A stretch of DNA of 64,000 nt, taken from positions 357,584 through 421,583 of the forward strand of contig NZ_LMHT01000035.1 in assembly GCF_001429025.1 (NCBI RefSeq), read 5' to 3'. Shown here piece after piece: positions 52,584 through 61,334 of this stretch. The notes under the pieces were generated by a model. The model worked only from the letters and a program-made list of their open reading frames with translations, did not search any database and was not told the DNA's origin. Each line of letters begins with the position of its first letter. Position 1 is the first letter of the stretch. Source of the DNA: Phenylobacterium sp. Root700. Its GTDB lineage: Bacteria; Pseudomonadota; Alphaproteobacteria; Caulobacterales; Caulobacteraceae. A program made the translations under genes and the position numbers.

Positions 52584-54790
52584 AACTCGTACTTCAGGTC
52601 CACGCCGTAGGTCTTCGGCGGCGCGTAGTAGTTCATCAGGTCGCCGAAGAAGGGCTGGGACGCCACCGCATAGAGCTCGTTGGTGATGTTCTTGCCCCAG
52701 ACCGTGACCGACCACGGCGCGTCCTGCGGCTTCAGGCGCAGCGAGGCGTCCAGCAGGCCGAAGGGCTTCTGGGCGTTGGTGTTGTTCGGCGTCCAGTAGC
52801 TCTTGCCCTGGCGGGTGTAGTTGGCTTGCAGGCTGAAGGCCTTGTCCCACGACCCGACGCCGAACTCATAGGTGCCGCCGATATCGTACTTGTACTTCGG
52901 CGAGCGCTGGATGCGGTTGCCGGAGAACACGTTGCCGGAGCCGTCGACGAACTTGTCGTACTTGGCGTCCAGATAGGAGCCCGAGGCCGTCAGGGTCAGG
53001 GCCTCGGTCACCGCCAAGGTGGCCTCGCCCTCGATGCCCTTGATGATCGCAGAGCCGGCGTTGCTGGTGATCAGGCACAGGCATTCGAGCACGAGCTGCT
53101 GCGACTGCAGGTCCTTGTAGTCCATCTTGAAGACCGCGACGTTCAAGCGCAGACGGCGATCGAACAGGTCGGACTTCACGCCAAGTTCGTAGTTGGTGGC
53201 CTTTTCCGGATCATAGCCGATGCCGGCCGCGCGCGCGGTTGACGGCAGGTGGTCCCAGCCGCCGCCCTTGAAGCCCTTGGCGACGCTGCCGTAGACCATG
53301 ACGCGTTCGTTCGGGCGATATTCGAGGATCGCCTGCGGGGTCAGGGCGTTCCAATCCTTGCCATAGTTGACGGTGAAGGACTGGCCCTTGGCCAGGACCA
53401 GCGCCGCGACGCAGAGACCATCGCCGCCGTCTTCCAGGCAGGACGCCGTCCGCACGCCGCTCTTGTCGTCCATGGTGTAGCGCAGGCCGCCGGTCACCTT
53501 CAGTTGGTCGGTGATGTTGAAGCCCAGCTGGCCGAACACCGCCGTCGTCTTCAGATCGGCCACGTTCTTGTAGAGGAACGTCCCGCTGAGCGCGGCGATC
53601 TTGGTCGAGGTGGTCGCGACGTTGGAGTCGTAGCGGGTCACGTCGTCCTGCTGATGGAAGACGCCCAAGATCCAGTCGAAGCGGCTGTCGGGGTTGTCGG
53701 ACACCAGGCGGAATTCCTGGCTGATCGTCTCCGGACGTTCCGACGTCGAGTAGAACGTATCGGCCAGGCCGGGAGGCGAACCGACGCCCAGCTGGTTGAA
53801 GCCCATCACGCCCTTGGAGCTGCGCCATCCGGTGATGGAGGTCAGCTTGGCGCCTTCAAACACGCCCCAGTCGACGCGCAGGCTGGCGCCGCGGGTGATC
53901 CGACGGGTGTATTCGTGCTGCGGGCTGGTCGCATCGCGCGGGCCGAAATTGTTGCGCGCCCGATAGGCGGCGATCGCCCCGACGCCCGCCGCGAAGGGGT
54001 CGTCGCTCATGACCCGGGCCGAACCGTTGGTCTCGGCCGAGCCATAGTCGAAGGTCAGCAAGGCCTGGAGGTCGGCGTCTTTCGCCCGGTAGAGCAACTC
54101 GCCGCGGCCCTGATAGGACTTCAGATCATCCATGTCCTCGCCGCGCAGGACATTGCGGCTGTAGCCGGAACGGTTGCGGGTCTGGAAGGCGACACGCGCG
54201 GCCAGGGTGTCGCTCAGCGGCCCGGTCACGAAGCCGTTGGTCATGTTGCTGTTGTAGTTGCCGAACGACACGGTGGCCGCCCCGGCGTTCTCGAACTTCG
54301 GCTTGGCGGTGATGACGCTGATCGCGCCGCCGACGACGTTCTTGCCCAGCAGCACGCCTTGCGGTCCGCGGATCACCTCGACCCGTTCCAGGTCGTAGAA
54401 GTCGGTGAAGGCCGAGCCCATGCGCGACAGATAGACTTCGTCGATGAACAGGCCGACCGAGGGTTCGGCCGTAGCGTCCAGGATGCGGACGCTGGTCACG
54501 CCGCGGATGCTCAGTTCTTTGCCGAGCGCAGAGCTCTCGGTCATGCTGAACGACGGCACGCTGCTGGACAGCGAGCCCAGATCGACGATCCGGTTGCGTT
54601 CCAGAGCCTGTTCGGTGATCGCGCTGATGGCGCTGGGAACGTCCTGCAGGCGGCTTTCCCGACGGTTGGCGGTGACGATGACTTCTTCCACCGACGGCCC
54701 ACGCTCAGCGGTCTGCGCCGCGGCGGATGTGGCTATCGGAAGCGCGCCCGCTGCGACCGTCGCCATCAGAATGAGTGCATGCTTGCTCAC
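52580..54790 (-). CDS. TonB-dependent receptor (outer membrane)
   Basis: A 736-residue receptor. The signal peptide is SKHALILMATVAAGALPIATSAAAQ (to about 26); VEEVIVTANRRESRLQDVPSAISAIT is the TonB box, ELSIRGVTSVRILDATAEPSVGLFIDEVYLSR and LERVEVIRGPQGVLLGKNVVGGAISVI are plug motifs, and the barrel ends YGVDLKYEF. It starts with GTG at 54790 after AGGGGA. The upstream region shared with a spinster-like MFS gene holds three copies of the 18-bp repeat, suggesting induction together with the right-hand catabolic set. Confidence 0.93.
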   Translation of the reverse strand: MSKHALILMATVAAGALPIATSAAAQTAERGPSVEEVIVTANRRESRLQDVPSAISAITEQALERNRIVDLGSLSSSVPSFSMTESSALGKELSIRGVTSVRILDATAEPSVGLFIDEVYLSRMGSAFTDFYDLERVEVIRGPQGVLLGKNVVGGAISVITAKPKFENAGAATVSFGNYNSNMTNGFVTGPLSDTLAARVAFQTRNRSGYSRNVLRGEDMDDLKSYQGRGELLYRAKDADLQALLTFDYGSAETNGSARVMSDDPFAAGVGAIAAYRARNNFGPRDATSPQHEYTRRITRGASLRVDWGVFEGAKLTSITGWRSSKGVMGFNQLGVGSPPGLADTFYSTSERPETISQEFRLVSDNPDSRFDWILGVFHQQDDVTRYDSNVATTSTKIAALSGTFLYKNVADLKTTAVFGQLGFNITDQLKVTGGLRYTMDDKSGVRTASCLEDGGDGLCVAALVLAKGQSFTVNYGKDWNALTPQAILEYRPNERVMVYGSVAKGFKGGGWDHLPSTARAAGIGYDPEKATNYELGVKSDLFDRRLRLNVAVFKMDYKDLQSQQLVLECLCLITSNAGSAIIKGIEGEATLAVTEALTLTASGSYLDAKYDKFVDGSGNVFSGNRIQRSPKYKYDIGGTYEFGVGSWDKAFSLQANYTRQGKSYWTPNNTNAQKPFGLLDASLRLKPQDAPWSVTVWGKNITNELYAVASQPFFGDLMNYYAPPKTYGVDLKYEF

Positions 54791-54859
54791 GTCGCGTTTC
54801 CCCTAATAGCGGCCCCTCGGACCGCTTGCCGTATCGGGATGGTTTCCCGTTTCCGATAG

Positions 54860-54877
54860 ACTTGCATTAAGGAACTT
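54860..54877 (+). promoter_or_regulatory. 18-bp repeat, site a
   Basis: ACTTGCATTAAGGAACTT, plus orientation, 70 bases before the minus-strand TonB receptor start. It matches the ACTTGCA-N7-ACTW pattern exactly. Confidence 0.7.
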
Positions 54878-54885
54878 TTATCGAC

Positions 54886-54903
54886 AAGTCTTTTTTTGCA
54901 AGT
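54886..54903 (-). promoter_or_regulatory. 18-bp repeat, site b
   Basis: Reads ACTTGCAAAAAAAGACTT on the minus strand, in the same intergenic space as sites a and c. It lies eight bases after site a. Confidence 0.65.
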
Positions 54904-54948
54904 CGCTTATTCACGCGCGCAGATGCGGCGCCAAGGCCACACAGAATG

Positions 54949-54966
54949 ACTTGCAATTTAATACTA
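54949..54966 (+). promoter_or_regulatory. 18-bp repeat, site c (MFS promoter)
   Basis: ACTTGCAATTTAATACTA, plus orientation, 59 bases before the MFS start at 55026. Confidence 0.68.
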
Positions 54967-55025
54967 TTCAGGGAAACGTCATACCCAGAACCGCCGCAGC
55001 GGCCACGCCTTGGGAGGGCGACCAG

Positions 55026-56384
55026 ATGCTTCAGAAGATCAGCGGTTCGCCCCTGCTGGCGGATGGCCCGCCAGATCTCGGCTGGCCAAGCGCGTCGAGG
55101 GCCTGGGCGACGGTTTTCGTCCTGATGACGGCCTACGCCGTGGCTTTCGTGGACCGGCAGATCCTGACCCTGCTGATCGAACCGCTGCGCCGCGACCTGG
55201 CCATCACCGACACGCAGTTCAGCCTGCTTAGCGGCCTGGCCTTCACCCTCTTCTACACCGTGATGGGCGTGCCCCTGGCCTGGGTCGCCGACCGCGGATC
55301 GCGCCGCAACCTGATCATGATCAGCGTCGCGGTCTGGACCGCCATGACCGCCGCCTGCGGCCTGGCCAGCAGCTTCATCAGCCTGTTCGCCGCGCGGATC
55401 GGTGTGGGCATCGGCGAGGCCGGCCTCTCCCCCGCCGCCTATTCCATGATCGGCGACAGCTTTCCCCCTGCCCGGCGCGCCCGCGCCATGGGGGTCTACG
55501 CCATGGGCTCCATCGCCGGCGTCGGCATGGCCCTGATCATCGGCGGAGCGGTCGTGGAGTGGGCCAATTCCGCGCCCCCCATCGTCCTGCCGATGATCGG
55601 CGCCCTGAAGAGCTGGCAGGTCGCCTTCATGATCGTCAGCCTGCCCGGCCCCGTACTGGTCCTGGCCATGGCGCTGCTGCGCGAACCCAAGCGCCAGGGC
55701 CTGGGCGCCGCCACCCACGCGCCCTCCGCGCCGCTCGCTCCGTTCTTCCGCGAGCGCTGGCTGGCCTTCACCCTGCTGGCGGTCGGCTATTCCCTGGTCG
55801 GCGTGGTGATCGCCGCCTACCTGACCTGGGCGCCCGCCTTCCTGATCCGGAACTATGGCTGGCAGGTCGGCAAGGTCGGGGCGGTGTTCGGCGCCATCCT
55901 CTTGGTCGGCAGCACCTCGGGCATTCTGATCGGCGGCTGGTGGGCCGACCGCTTCGCCGCCGCCGGCCGCAAGGACGCGGTGCTGCGGGTCGCCGTCATC
56001 GGCGCGATCGCGGGCTTTCCGTTCGCCGTCGCCGCGCCCTTCGCGCCGACCGGAGAACTGGCCGCCGCGTCGCTGGCGCTGATGTGCCTGGGCTTTGGCC
56101 TGACCCAGGGGCTCCCGGCCGTGTCCTTCCAAGCCATCTCCCCCAACCGCCTGCGGGCGCGGGTGATGGCGATCTACCTGCTGATCGGTAACATCGTCGC
56201 CTTCACCGTCGGCCCGACGGCGGTCGCGCTGATCAGCGACCTCTGGCTGAAGGATCCCAAGAAGATCGGCGTCGCGGTAGCCATCGTCACCGCCGTCGTC
56301 CTGCCGATCGGCATCGCGGCCCTGGTCGCCGCCATCCGCCCCTATGTCCGGGCGGTGGACGAGGAGATGATCGCCGCGGCCTGA
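55026..56384 (+). CDS. MFS transporter, spinster-like (first of two)
   Basis: A 452-residue carrier with about 12 TM segments. VDRQILTLLIEPLRRDLAITDTQFSLLSGLAFTLFYTVMGVPLAWVADRGSRRNLIMI is the TM1-TM3 region with the MFS loop; ARIGVGIGEAGLSPAAYSMIGDSFPPARRARAMGVYAMG is the TM4-TM5 motif of spinster-like proteins. GGGAGG precedes the ATG at 55026; a longer upstream frame runs through the promoter. It is a close paralogue of the 58226 carrier. Probably takes up or effluxes an acidic or lipophilic pathway compound. Confidence 0.92.
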   Translation: MLQKISGSPLLADGPPDLGWPSASRAWATVFVLMTAYAVAFVDRQILTLLIEPLRRDLAITDTQFSLLSGLAFTLFYTVMGVPLAWVADRGSRRNLIMISVAVWTAMTAACGLASSFISLFAARIGVGIGEAGLSPAAYSMIGDSFPPARRARAMGVYAMGSIAGVGMALIIGGAVVEWANSAPPIVLPMIGALKSWQVAFMIVSLPGPVLVLAMALLREPKRQGLGAATHAPSAPLAPFFRERWLAFTLLAVGYSLVGVVIAAYLTWAPAFLIRNYGWQVGKVGAVFGAILLVGSTSGILIGGWWADRFAAAGRKDAVLRVAVIGAIAGFPFAVAAPFAPTGELAAASLALMCLGFGLTQGLPAVSFQAISPNRLRARVMAIYLLIGNIVAFTVGPTAVALISDLWLKDPKKIGVAVAIVTAVVLPIGIAALVAAIRPYVRAVDEEMIAAA

Positions 56385-56413
56385 ACGTCCGGGCCTCCAC
56401 CTCCCAAAAGATT

Positions 56414-56439
56414 AGGGCCCCGGTGAAAACCGGGGCCCT
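56414..56439 (+). terminator. Rho-independent terminator after MFS gene
   Basis: An 11-bp stem AGGGCCCCGGT / ACCGGGGCCCT with a GAAA tetraloop, followed by TTCTTCGTT on the plus strand; near the convergent oxygenase stop. Confidence 0.85.
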
Positions 56440-56466
56440 TCTTCGTTCAGGTCGATGGACGGGGGA

Positions 56467-57939
56467 TCAGGCCCCTTGAGCGGCCCGGATCGCCTCGCCC
56501 TGGCCCCAAGTGGCGTGGGTGCCGCTGGAGATCCGTCCCGGCAGGATGATCCGGCAGACCGGCCCCGCCTCAAGCTTCAGGGCGTCGAAGATCACGCACT
56601 CCGAGCGGTCGGCGATCATGTCGGTGACGAAGGTGACGAGGTAGCCGTCGTCCTCGCTGGTCGCGCCGACGCGGGGCGCGAAGCCAGGTTCGCTGCCATA
56701 GCGCTCTTCGCCGAAGTCCGCGCAGACGCTCGCTCCGGTGTCCAGGTCGTGCTTGACCAGGCCGGTGAACAGGAACCAGCCCGGCTTGGAGACCGCGCTG
56801 TAGGCGTAGCGGTACTTGCGGCCGGCGTACTGATTGTTGATGACGCCGAATTCCAGGACGCGGTCGTCCAGGTGCTGCTCATGTGTCTGGCCGGTCGTCA
56901 TGTTGAACCGCCAGCGGTGCAGTTTGGGCTGCAGTTCCGACTGATCGAGGAAGGCCATGATCCGCTCGTAGCCGGGAGGCGCCGAATTGCTGGATTTCGG
57001 CTCCGGCTGCTCCTCGAAGTAACCGTCGAGGATGATCTCATCGCCCTCTTCGTAGGCGTTGAGGAAGTGCAGCACATAGGTTGGATCGGCGTCGAACCAT
57101 TTGACGTCTTCCGCCGTGCCGTAGCGCGGCAGGATGGCGAACCGCGAGGGCATCTCGCGATGGAAGCGCACCACGTGCAGCTTGCGCTTCAGGAGTTCCG
57201 GCTCCCAGAACACCGGGAAATCGTTCAAAATCGAGTAGTTGGTGGTGAACGCCATATCATGCGGCAAGCGCGGCCCCGGCAGCGGCACAGGGGTGTAGTG
57301 CTTCAGCTTATTGTCGGGACCGACCACGCCGTAGTGCATGTAGGGGGCGTGCTTCGAGTAGTTGAAGAACAAGAGTTCGCCAGTGTGCTCGTCCACCTTG
57401 GGGTGGGCCGAGATGCCGTCGATCGGCGTCCAGCCGTCCACGCCGTCCTGCTCGAGCGTGTAGGGGTCGAGCCGGTAGCCCTCGCCGCACTGATAGAAGG
57501 TCGAGAGGATCTTGCCGGCGTGGATGATCACGTCGGTGGAGGACGAATCCTTCAGGCCCTCGTGGGCGCCCCAGCCGGGCCGTTCCGACAACGCCGGGTT
57601 CTCCGCCAGGCCGGCCCACAGCGCGCGGCCAGCTTCCTGTTCGGCCATGAAGGCCTTGGTGCGCACGAACCGGCTGCGGTACTCCGCCTTGCCGTCCTTG
57701 AAGCTCATGATGTGCAGCAGGCCATCGCCATCGAAGGGATGGTAGCGGCCGATCGGCTCATGCACCGGGTTCTCGGTGTTGCGCACATAGACGCCGTCGA
57801 TATCGGCGGGAACCTCGCCGATCACCTCCAGCCCGGTGGCGTTGAACTCGTCATGCGACGGGGTCCAGGCGCCGTTCATGTACGGGTGGTCGTTCGGCTT
57901 CAAGCTGGACGCGACGCGGTTGACCAGTTCGACGGGCAT
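56467..57939 (-). CDS. Carotenoid-cleavage (lignostilbene-type) dioxygenase
   Basis: A 490-residue seven-bladed propeller oxygenase. All four iron ligands are in place: His179 (ISAHP), His227 (LPHDMA), His291 (VLHFLNA) and His475 (GTHATW). VPADIDGVYVRNTENPV, RYHPFDGDGLLHIM and FTTNYSILNDFPV are typical. Bacterial members cleave the central double bond of stilbenes/lignostilbenes or carotenoids to two aldehydes. GGGGAGAG precedes the ATG at 57939; a longer frame includes the promoter. An 18-bp repeat lies 91 bases upstream. With acyl-CoA ligases nearby, an aromatic aldehyde/acid route is plausible. Confidence 0.93.
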   Translation of the reverse strand: MPVELVNRVASSLKPNDHPYMNGAWTPSHDEFNATGLEVIGEVPADIDGVYVRNTENPVHEPIGRYHPFDGDGLLHIMSFKDGKAEYRSRFVRTKAFMAEQEAGRALWAGLAENPALSERPGWGAHEGLKDSSSTDVIIHAGKILSTFYQCGEGYRLDPYTLEQDGVDGWTPIDGISAHPKVDEHTGELLFFNYSKHAPYMHYGVVGPDNKLKHYTPVPLPGPRLPHDMAFTTNYSILNDFPVFWEPELLKRKLHVVRFHREMPSRFAILPRYGTAEDVKWFDADPTYVLHFLNAYEEGDEIILDGYFEEQPEPKSSNSAPPGYERIMAFLDQSELQPKLHRWRFNMTTGQTHEQHLDDRVLEFGVINNQYAGRKYRYAYSAVSKPGWFLFTGLVKHDLDTGASVCADFGEERYGSEPGFAPRVGATSEDDGYLVTFVTDMIADRSECVIFDALKLEAGPVCRIILPGRISSGTHATWGQGEAIRAAQGA

Positions 57940-58029
57940 GGCGCTCTCCCCATTTGCCTTGAGCCGACACGATGGGTCGACCCTGATTTCACGCATCATA
58001 GCGCGGAGTTTTCAGACCGCGAGCACTTT

Positions 58030-58047
58030 TAGTTCCAATTCACCAGT
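58030..58047 (-). promoter_or_regulatory. 18-bp repeat, site d (oxygenase promoter)
   Basis: Reads ACTGGTGAATTGGAACTA on the minus strand. It has the same ACT...14-base...ACTA spacing but a weaker first half. It lies 91 bases upstream of the oxygenase start. Confidence 0.5.
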
Positions 58048-58103
58048 AACTCGCGGCATCGCGACGCGCGCCGTCAGCGCCACGCGCATCCGACGCGAAT
58101 ATG

Positions 58104-58121
58104 ACTTTCAATTAGAGACTA
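58104..58121 (+). promoter_or_regulatory. 18-bp repeat, site e (second MFS promoter)
   Basis: ACTTTCAATTAGAGACTA, plus orientation, 104 bases before the MFS start at 58226. The first half differs at one base from ACTTGCA. Confidence 0.55.
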
Positions 58122-58225
58122 TTGCAGTGTATGCCGAGAACTACGCCTCGCAGCGCCGCCATTCCGAAGCGGTCGCCGAGGTCCAGGCGCGGATCTGCAA
58201 TTCCCCGCCCCGGTGAGGAACAGGC

Positions 58226-59617
58226 ATGGGCGGATCGCAGGGCGAAAGCGTTTATGAGGAAGGCGTCGTCGTACGCGCCTCTCCAGCGCTCGACACGTCG
58301 CCCCGGCCGACAGGATGGCCCAGCCCTACCCTCGCCTGGTTCGCGGTGGCCGTACTGATGGTCGCCTACACAAGCTCGTTCATCGATCGACAGATCCTGA
58401 CCCTGCTGGTGGACCCGATCCGCCGCGACCTGGCGATCAGCGACACCCAGTTCAGCCTGCTGGCCGGCATCGCCTTCTCCCTGTTCTACACCCTGATGGG
58501 CCTGCCACTGGCGCGGCTGTCCGACCGCGGCAGCCGCCGAATGATCGTGCTGGTCGGGGTCGCGGTCTGGAGCCTGATGACCGTGGCCTGCGGCTTCGCC
58601 GCCAGTTTCTGGGGCCTGTTCGCCGCCCGCATCGGCGTCGGCATCGGCGAGGCGACCCTGTCGCCGGCCGCCTATTCGCTGATCTCCGACTACTTCCCGC
58701 CGGAGCGCCGCGCCCGCGCGCTCGCCGTCTATTCGATGGGCCCCTATGTCGGCGCGGGCCTCGCCCTCATCATTGGCGGCCAGGTGATCGACATGCTGAC
58801 CGCCGCGCCGCCGATCGCCCTGCCCGTTCTCTCTGAGCTTGCGCCCTGGCAGACCGCCTTCGTCCTGGTCGGCGCCCCGGGACTGCTGATCGCAGCGTTG
58901 TTCCTGCTGGTTCGCGAGCCGCCCCGCCGAGGCGTGGCCAAGACCACCCAGGCGCAGCAAGGGCTGGGCGCCTTCATGTGGTCGCGCCGCGCGGCCCTGG
59001 CGCCGCTGATCCTCGGCTTCTCAGTCTTTGGGATCGCCGGGGTTTCCTACATGGCCTGGACACCGGCGGTGTTGATCCGCCTGCATGGTTGGACGCCCGG
59101 GCAGGTCGGCCTAGGCTACGGCGCGATCCTGCTGTGCCTCTCGACGCCAGGCGTGCTGCTCGGCGGCTGGCTCTCCGACAAGCTGAGCGCCAAGGGCCGT
59201 ACCGACGCGCCCGTGCGTGTCGCCGCGCTCACCATGCTCGCCAGCGCGCCCTTCGCCGCCATCGCGCCGTTCCTGGCCGACACCCGTCAGATGCTGGTGA
59301 TGCTGGCGATCGCCAGTTTCGGCTTTGGGATGGTCAACGGCCTGCCTGCCGCGGCCTTGCAGGCCATCGCGCCAAACCAGCTGCGCGCCCAGGTGACGGC
59401 GGCCTATTTCCTGATCGGCAATCTGATCTCGCTGGGCCTTGGCCCGACCCTTGTCGCCGGCCTCAGCGACGGCCTGCTGGGCGGCCGCATCGGCGCCTCG
59501 CTTGGCCTGGTCAGCGGCACGGCCCTATTGCTTGCGGCGGGCTTGCTCGCCTGGAGTCTTTTCGCATTCCGAACCAGCGTCGCGAAGGCCGCGGTTTGGC
59601 AGGAGGAACACCCATGA
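58226..59617 (+). CDS. MFS transporter, spinster-like (second of two)
   Basis: A 463-residue carrier, paralogous to the 55026 gene: IDRQILTLLVDPIRRDLAISDTQFSLLAGIAFSLFYTLMGLPLARLSDRGSRRMIVLV and ARIGVGIGEATLSPAAYSLISDYFPPERRARALAVYSMGPYVGAGLALIIGG. About 12 TM segments. The ATG at 58226 follows GAGGAA. It overlaps the acyl-CoA ligase gene by four bases (ATGA), pairing uptake with CoA activation; the substrate is probably a carboxylic acid. Confidence 0.92.
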   Translation: MGGSQGESVYEEGVVVRASPALDTSPRPTGWPSPTLAWFAVAVLMVAYTSSFIDRQILTLLVDPIRRDLAISDTQFSLLAGIAFSLFYTLMGLPLARLSDRGSRRMIVLVGVAVWSLMTVACGFAASFWGLFAARIGVGIGEATLSPAAYSLISDYFPPERRARALAVYSMGPYVGAGLALIIGGQVIDMLTAAPPIALPVLSELAPWQTAFVLVGAPGLLIAALFLLVREPPRRGVAKTTQAQQGLGAFMWSRRAALAPLILGFSVFGIAGVSYMAWTPAVLIRLHGWTPGQVGLGYGAILLCLSTPGVLLGGWLSDKLSAKGRTDAPVRVAALTMLASAPFAAIAPFLADTRQMLVMLAIASFGFGMVNGLPAAALQAIAPNQLRAQVTAAYFLIGNLISLGLGPTLVAGLSDGLLGGRIGASLGLVSGTALLLAAGLLAWSLFAFRTSVAKAAVWQEEHP

Positions 59618-61239
59618 CCCACCCCGTATGGTTCGACGCCGCCAAGGCCCCCAGCGCCGAGGATTGCGTCGTCGCACGGCTGATAGACCGCCACGCCGCC
59701 GCGACGCCCGACAAGGTGTTTATGCGCTTCGAGAACGGCGAGGAATGGACCTGGGCGCAGACACGGCAGATCGCGCTCTCCACCGCCGCGGCCCTGCAGG
59801 CCCGCGGCGTGAAACCAGGCGACATCGTCGCGGCCTGGGCCCCCAATTCCGCGGCCCTGGCGCGCGCCTGGTTCGGCGCCAACTATGCCGGCGCGGCGCT
59901 GGCCCCCATCAACACCAGCTTCCGCGGGCGACTGTTGGAACACGCCATCGCCAAGACCGGCGCGCGCATCCTGGTGGTCCACCCCGACCTCGCCACCCGC
60001 CTGCCGGGCCTGTCGCTGGGATCGCTGGAGCGCATGATCCTGACCGGCGCGCGGCCGAACGAGCTGGATCTGCCGCTGGTCATCGAACCGCTCGCCGCCC
60101 TGGACGGTGAGGCCTCGGCCGCCGTGGCGGTGGAGGTGCAGCCCTGGGACACGCCGGTGATCATCTTCACCTCCGGCACCACCGGCCCGTCGAAGGCCGT
60201 AGTCACCTCCTATGTCCAGGAGTGGACCACCGCCCGCATCACCTACGGCTACATGACCGCCGACGACCGCATGCTGGTCAATCTGCCCATGTTCCATGTC
60301 GGCGGCATCAGCGGGATCATGGCGGCCCTGGCCAGCGGCGGTTCGATCGCCCTGTTCGAGGCCTTCGACACCCGCCGGTTCTGGAGCCTGGTGCGCGAGA
60401 CGGGCTCCACCACCTGCAGCGGCTTTATCGGTGCCCTGACCAGCTTCCTGCACAAGGAGCCGGCGCGCCCCGACGACAGCGACAACCCCTTGCGGATCTG
60501 TACGCTCTCCCCGGTGTCCGAAGAGACGGTGGCCTTGGCCAAGCGCTTCGGCTTCGACTACGTGACCGGGTTCAACATGACCGAGGTCTCCTCGCCGCTG
60601 ATCAGCGAAGTCAACGAGAAGACCATGCGCAGCTGCGGCCGCGCGCGGGCCGGCGTCGAGTGCCGGATCGTCGACGCCAACGACCAGACCGTGCCTGATG
60701 GCGAGGTCGGCGAACTGGTGATCCGCAGCGACCGCCCTTGGGAGCTGTTCAAGGAATATCTCGGCGATCCGCAAGCCACGGCCGAGGCCTGGCGCAACGG
60801 CTGGTTCCACACCGGCGACCTGCTGTCGCGCGACGCCGACGGCCTGTTCTATTTCGTCGACCGCAAGAAGGACGCCATTCGTCGTCGCGGCGAGAACATG
60901 TCCTCGCTGGAGATCGAGATGGAGGTCGCCGCCTATGAGGACGTCCGCGAGGTCGCCGCCTACGGCGTCGATCTACCGGGCGGCGAGCAGGAGGTGATGG
61001 TGTGCGTCGCGCCCAAGCCCGGCGCGACGATCGACCCCAAGGCCCTGCTGGAGTTCCTGATCCCGCGCATGGCCCACTTCATGGTGCCGCGCTTCGTGCG
61101 CATCGAGGCCGAGCTGCCGAAGACCCCGACCAACAAGATCCAGAAGGTCGAGCTGCGCAAGGAAGGCGTGACCGGCCAGACCTGGGACCGGGAAGCCGCC
61201 GGGATCACGGTGAAGCGCGAGAAGCTGTCCACCCACTAA
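59614..61239 (+). CDS. AMP-forming acyl-CoA synthetase (ligase)
   Basis: A 541-residue ANL-superfamily enzyme. IIFTSGTTGPSKAVV is the P-loop (A3), YVTGFNMTEVSSP the A5 motif, WFHTGDLLSRDADGLFYFVDRKKDAIRRRGENMSSLEIE the A7-A8 hinge, and PKTPTNKIQKVELRK carries the catalytic Lys (A10). It activates a carboxylic acid with ATP and CoA. AGGAGGAA precedes the ATG. It is coupled to the MFS carrier upstream and followed by a terminator. Acid identity is unknown. Confidence 0.93.
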   Translation: MTHPVWFDAAKAPSAEDCVVARLIDRHAAATPDKVFMRFENGEEWTWAQTRQIALSTAAALQARGVKPGDIVAAWAPNSAALARAWFGANYAGAALAPINTSFRGRLLEHAIAKTGARILVVHPDLATRLPGLSLGSLERMILTGARPNELDLPLVIEPLAALDGEASAAVAVEVQPWDTPVIIFTSGTTGPSKAVVTSYVQEWTTARITYGYMTADDRMLVNLPMFHVGGISGIMAALASGGSIALFEAFDTRRFWSLVRETGSTTCSGFIGALTSFLHKEPARPDDSDNPLRICTLSPVSEETVALAKRFGFDYVTGFNMTEVSSPLISEVNEKTMRSCGRARAGVECRIVDANDQTVPDGEVGELVIRSDRPWELFKEYLGDPQATAEAWRNGWFHTGDLLSRDADGLFYFVDRKKDAIRRRGENMSSLEIEMEVAAYEDVREVAAYGVDLPGGEQEVMVCVAPKPGATIDPKALLEFLIPRMAHFMVPRFVRIEAELPKTPTNKIQKVELRKEGVTGQTWDREAAGITVKREKLSTH

Positions 61240-61244
61240 AAGAT

Positions 61245-61274
61245 CAGGGCGGAGGTCTTGAGACCTCCGCCCTG
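61245..61274. terminator. Terminator hairpin after acyl-CoA ligase
   Basis: A stem of at least 12 bp, CAGGGCGGAGGT / ACCTCCGCCCTG, with a short loop; followed on the plus strand by CTTTGCTTCC. It separates the ligase from the convergent flavoprotein gene. Confidence 0.75.
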
Positions 61275-61334
61275 CTTTGCTTCCACGTCAGGAACCGCGC
61301 CGCCGATCCCCGATCGGCGGCGTTTCCGTATCCT

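Noticed and set aside
54951-55025. Upstream extension of the first spinster-like MFS frame
   Set aside because: It begins within an 18-bp repeat and the promoter; the ATG at 55026 has a GGGAGG site.
58978-59613. N-terminal extension of the acyl-CoA ligase frame
   Set aside because: The extra 210 residues overlap the MFS gene in another frame and have no domain; the ATG at 59614 has an AGGAGGAA site and gives the family length.
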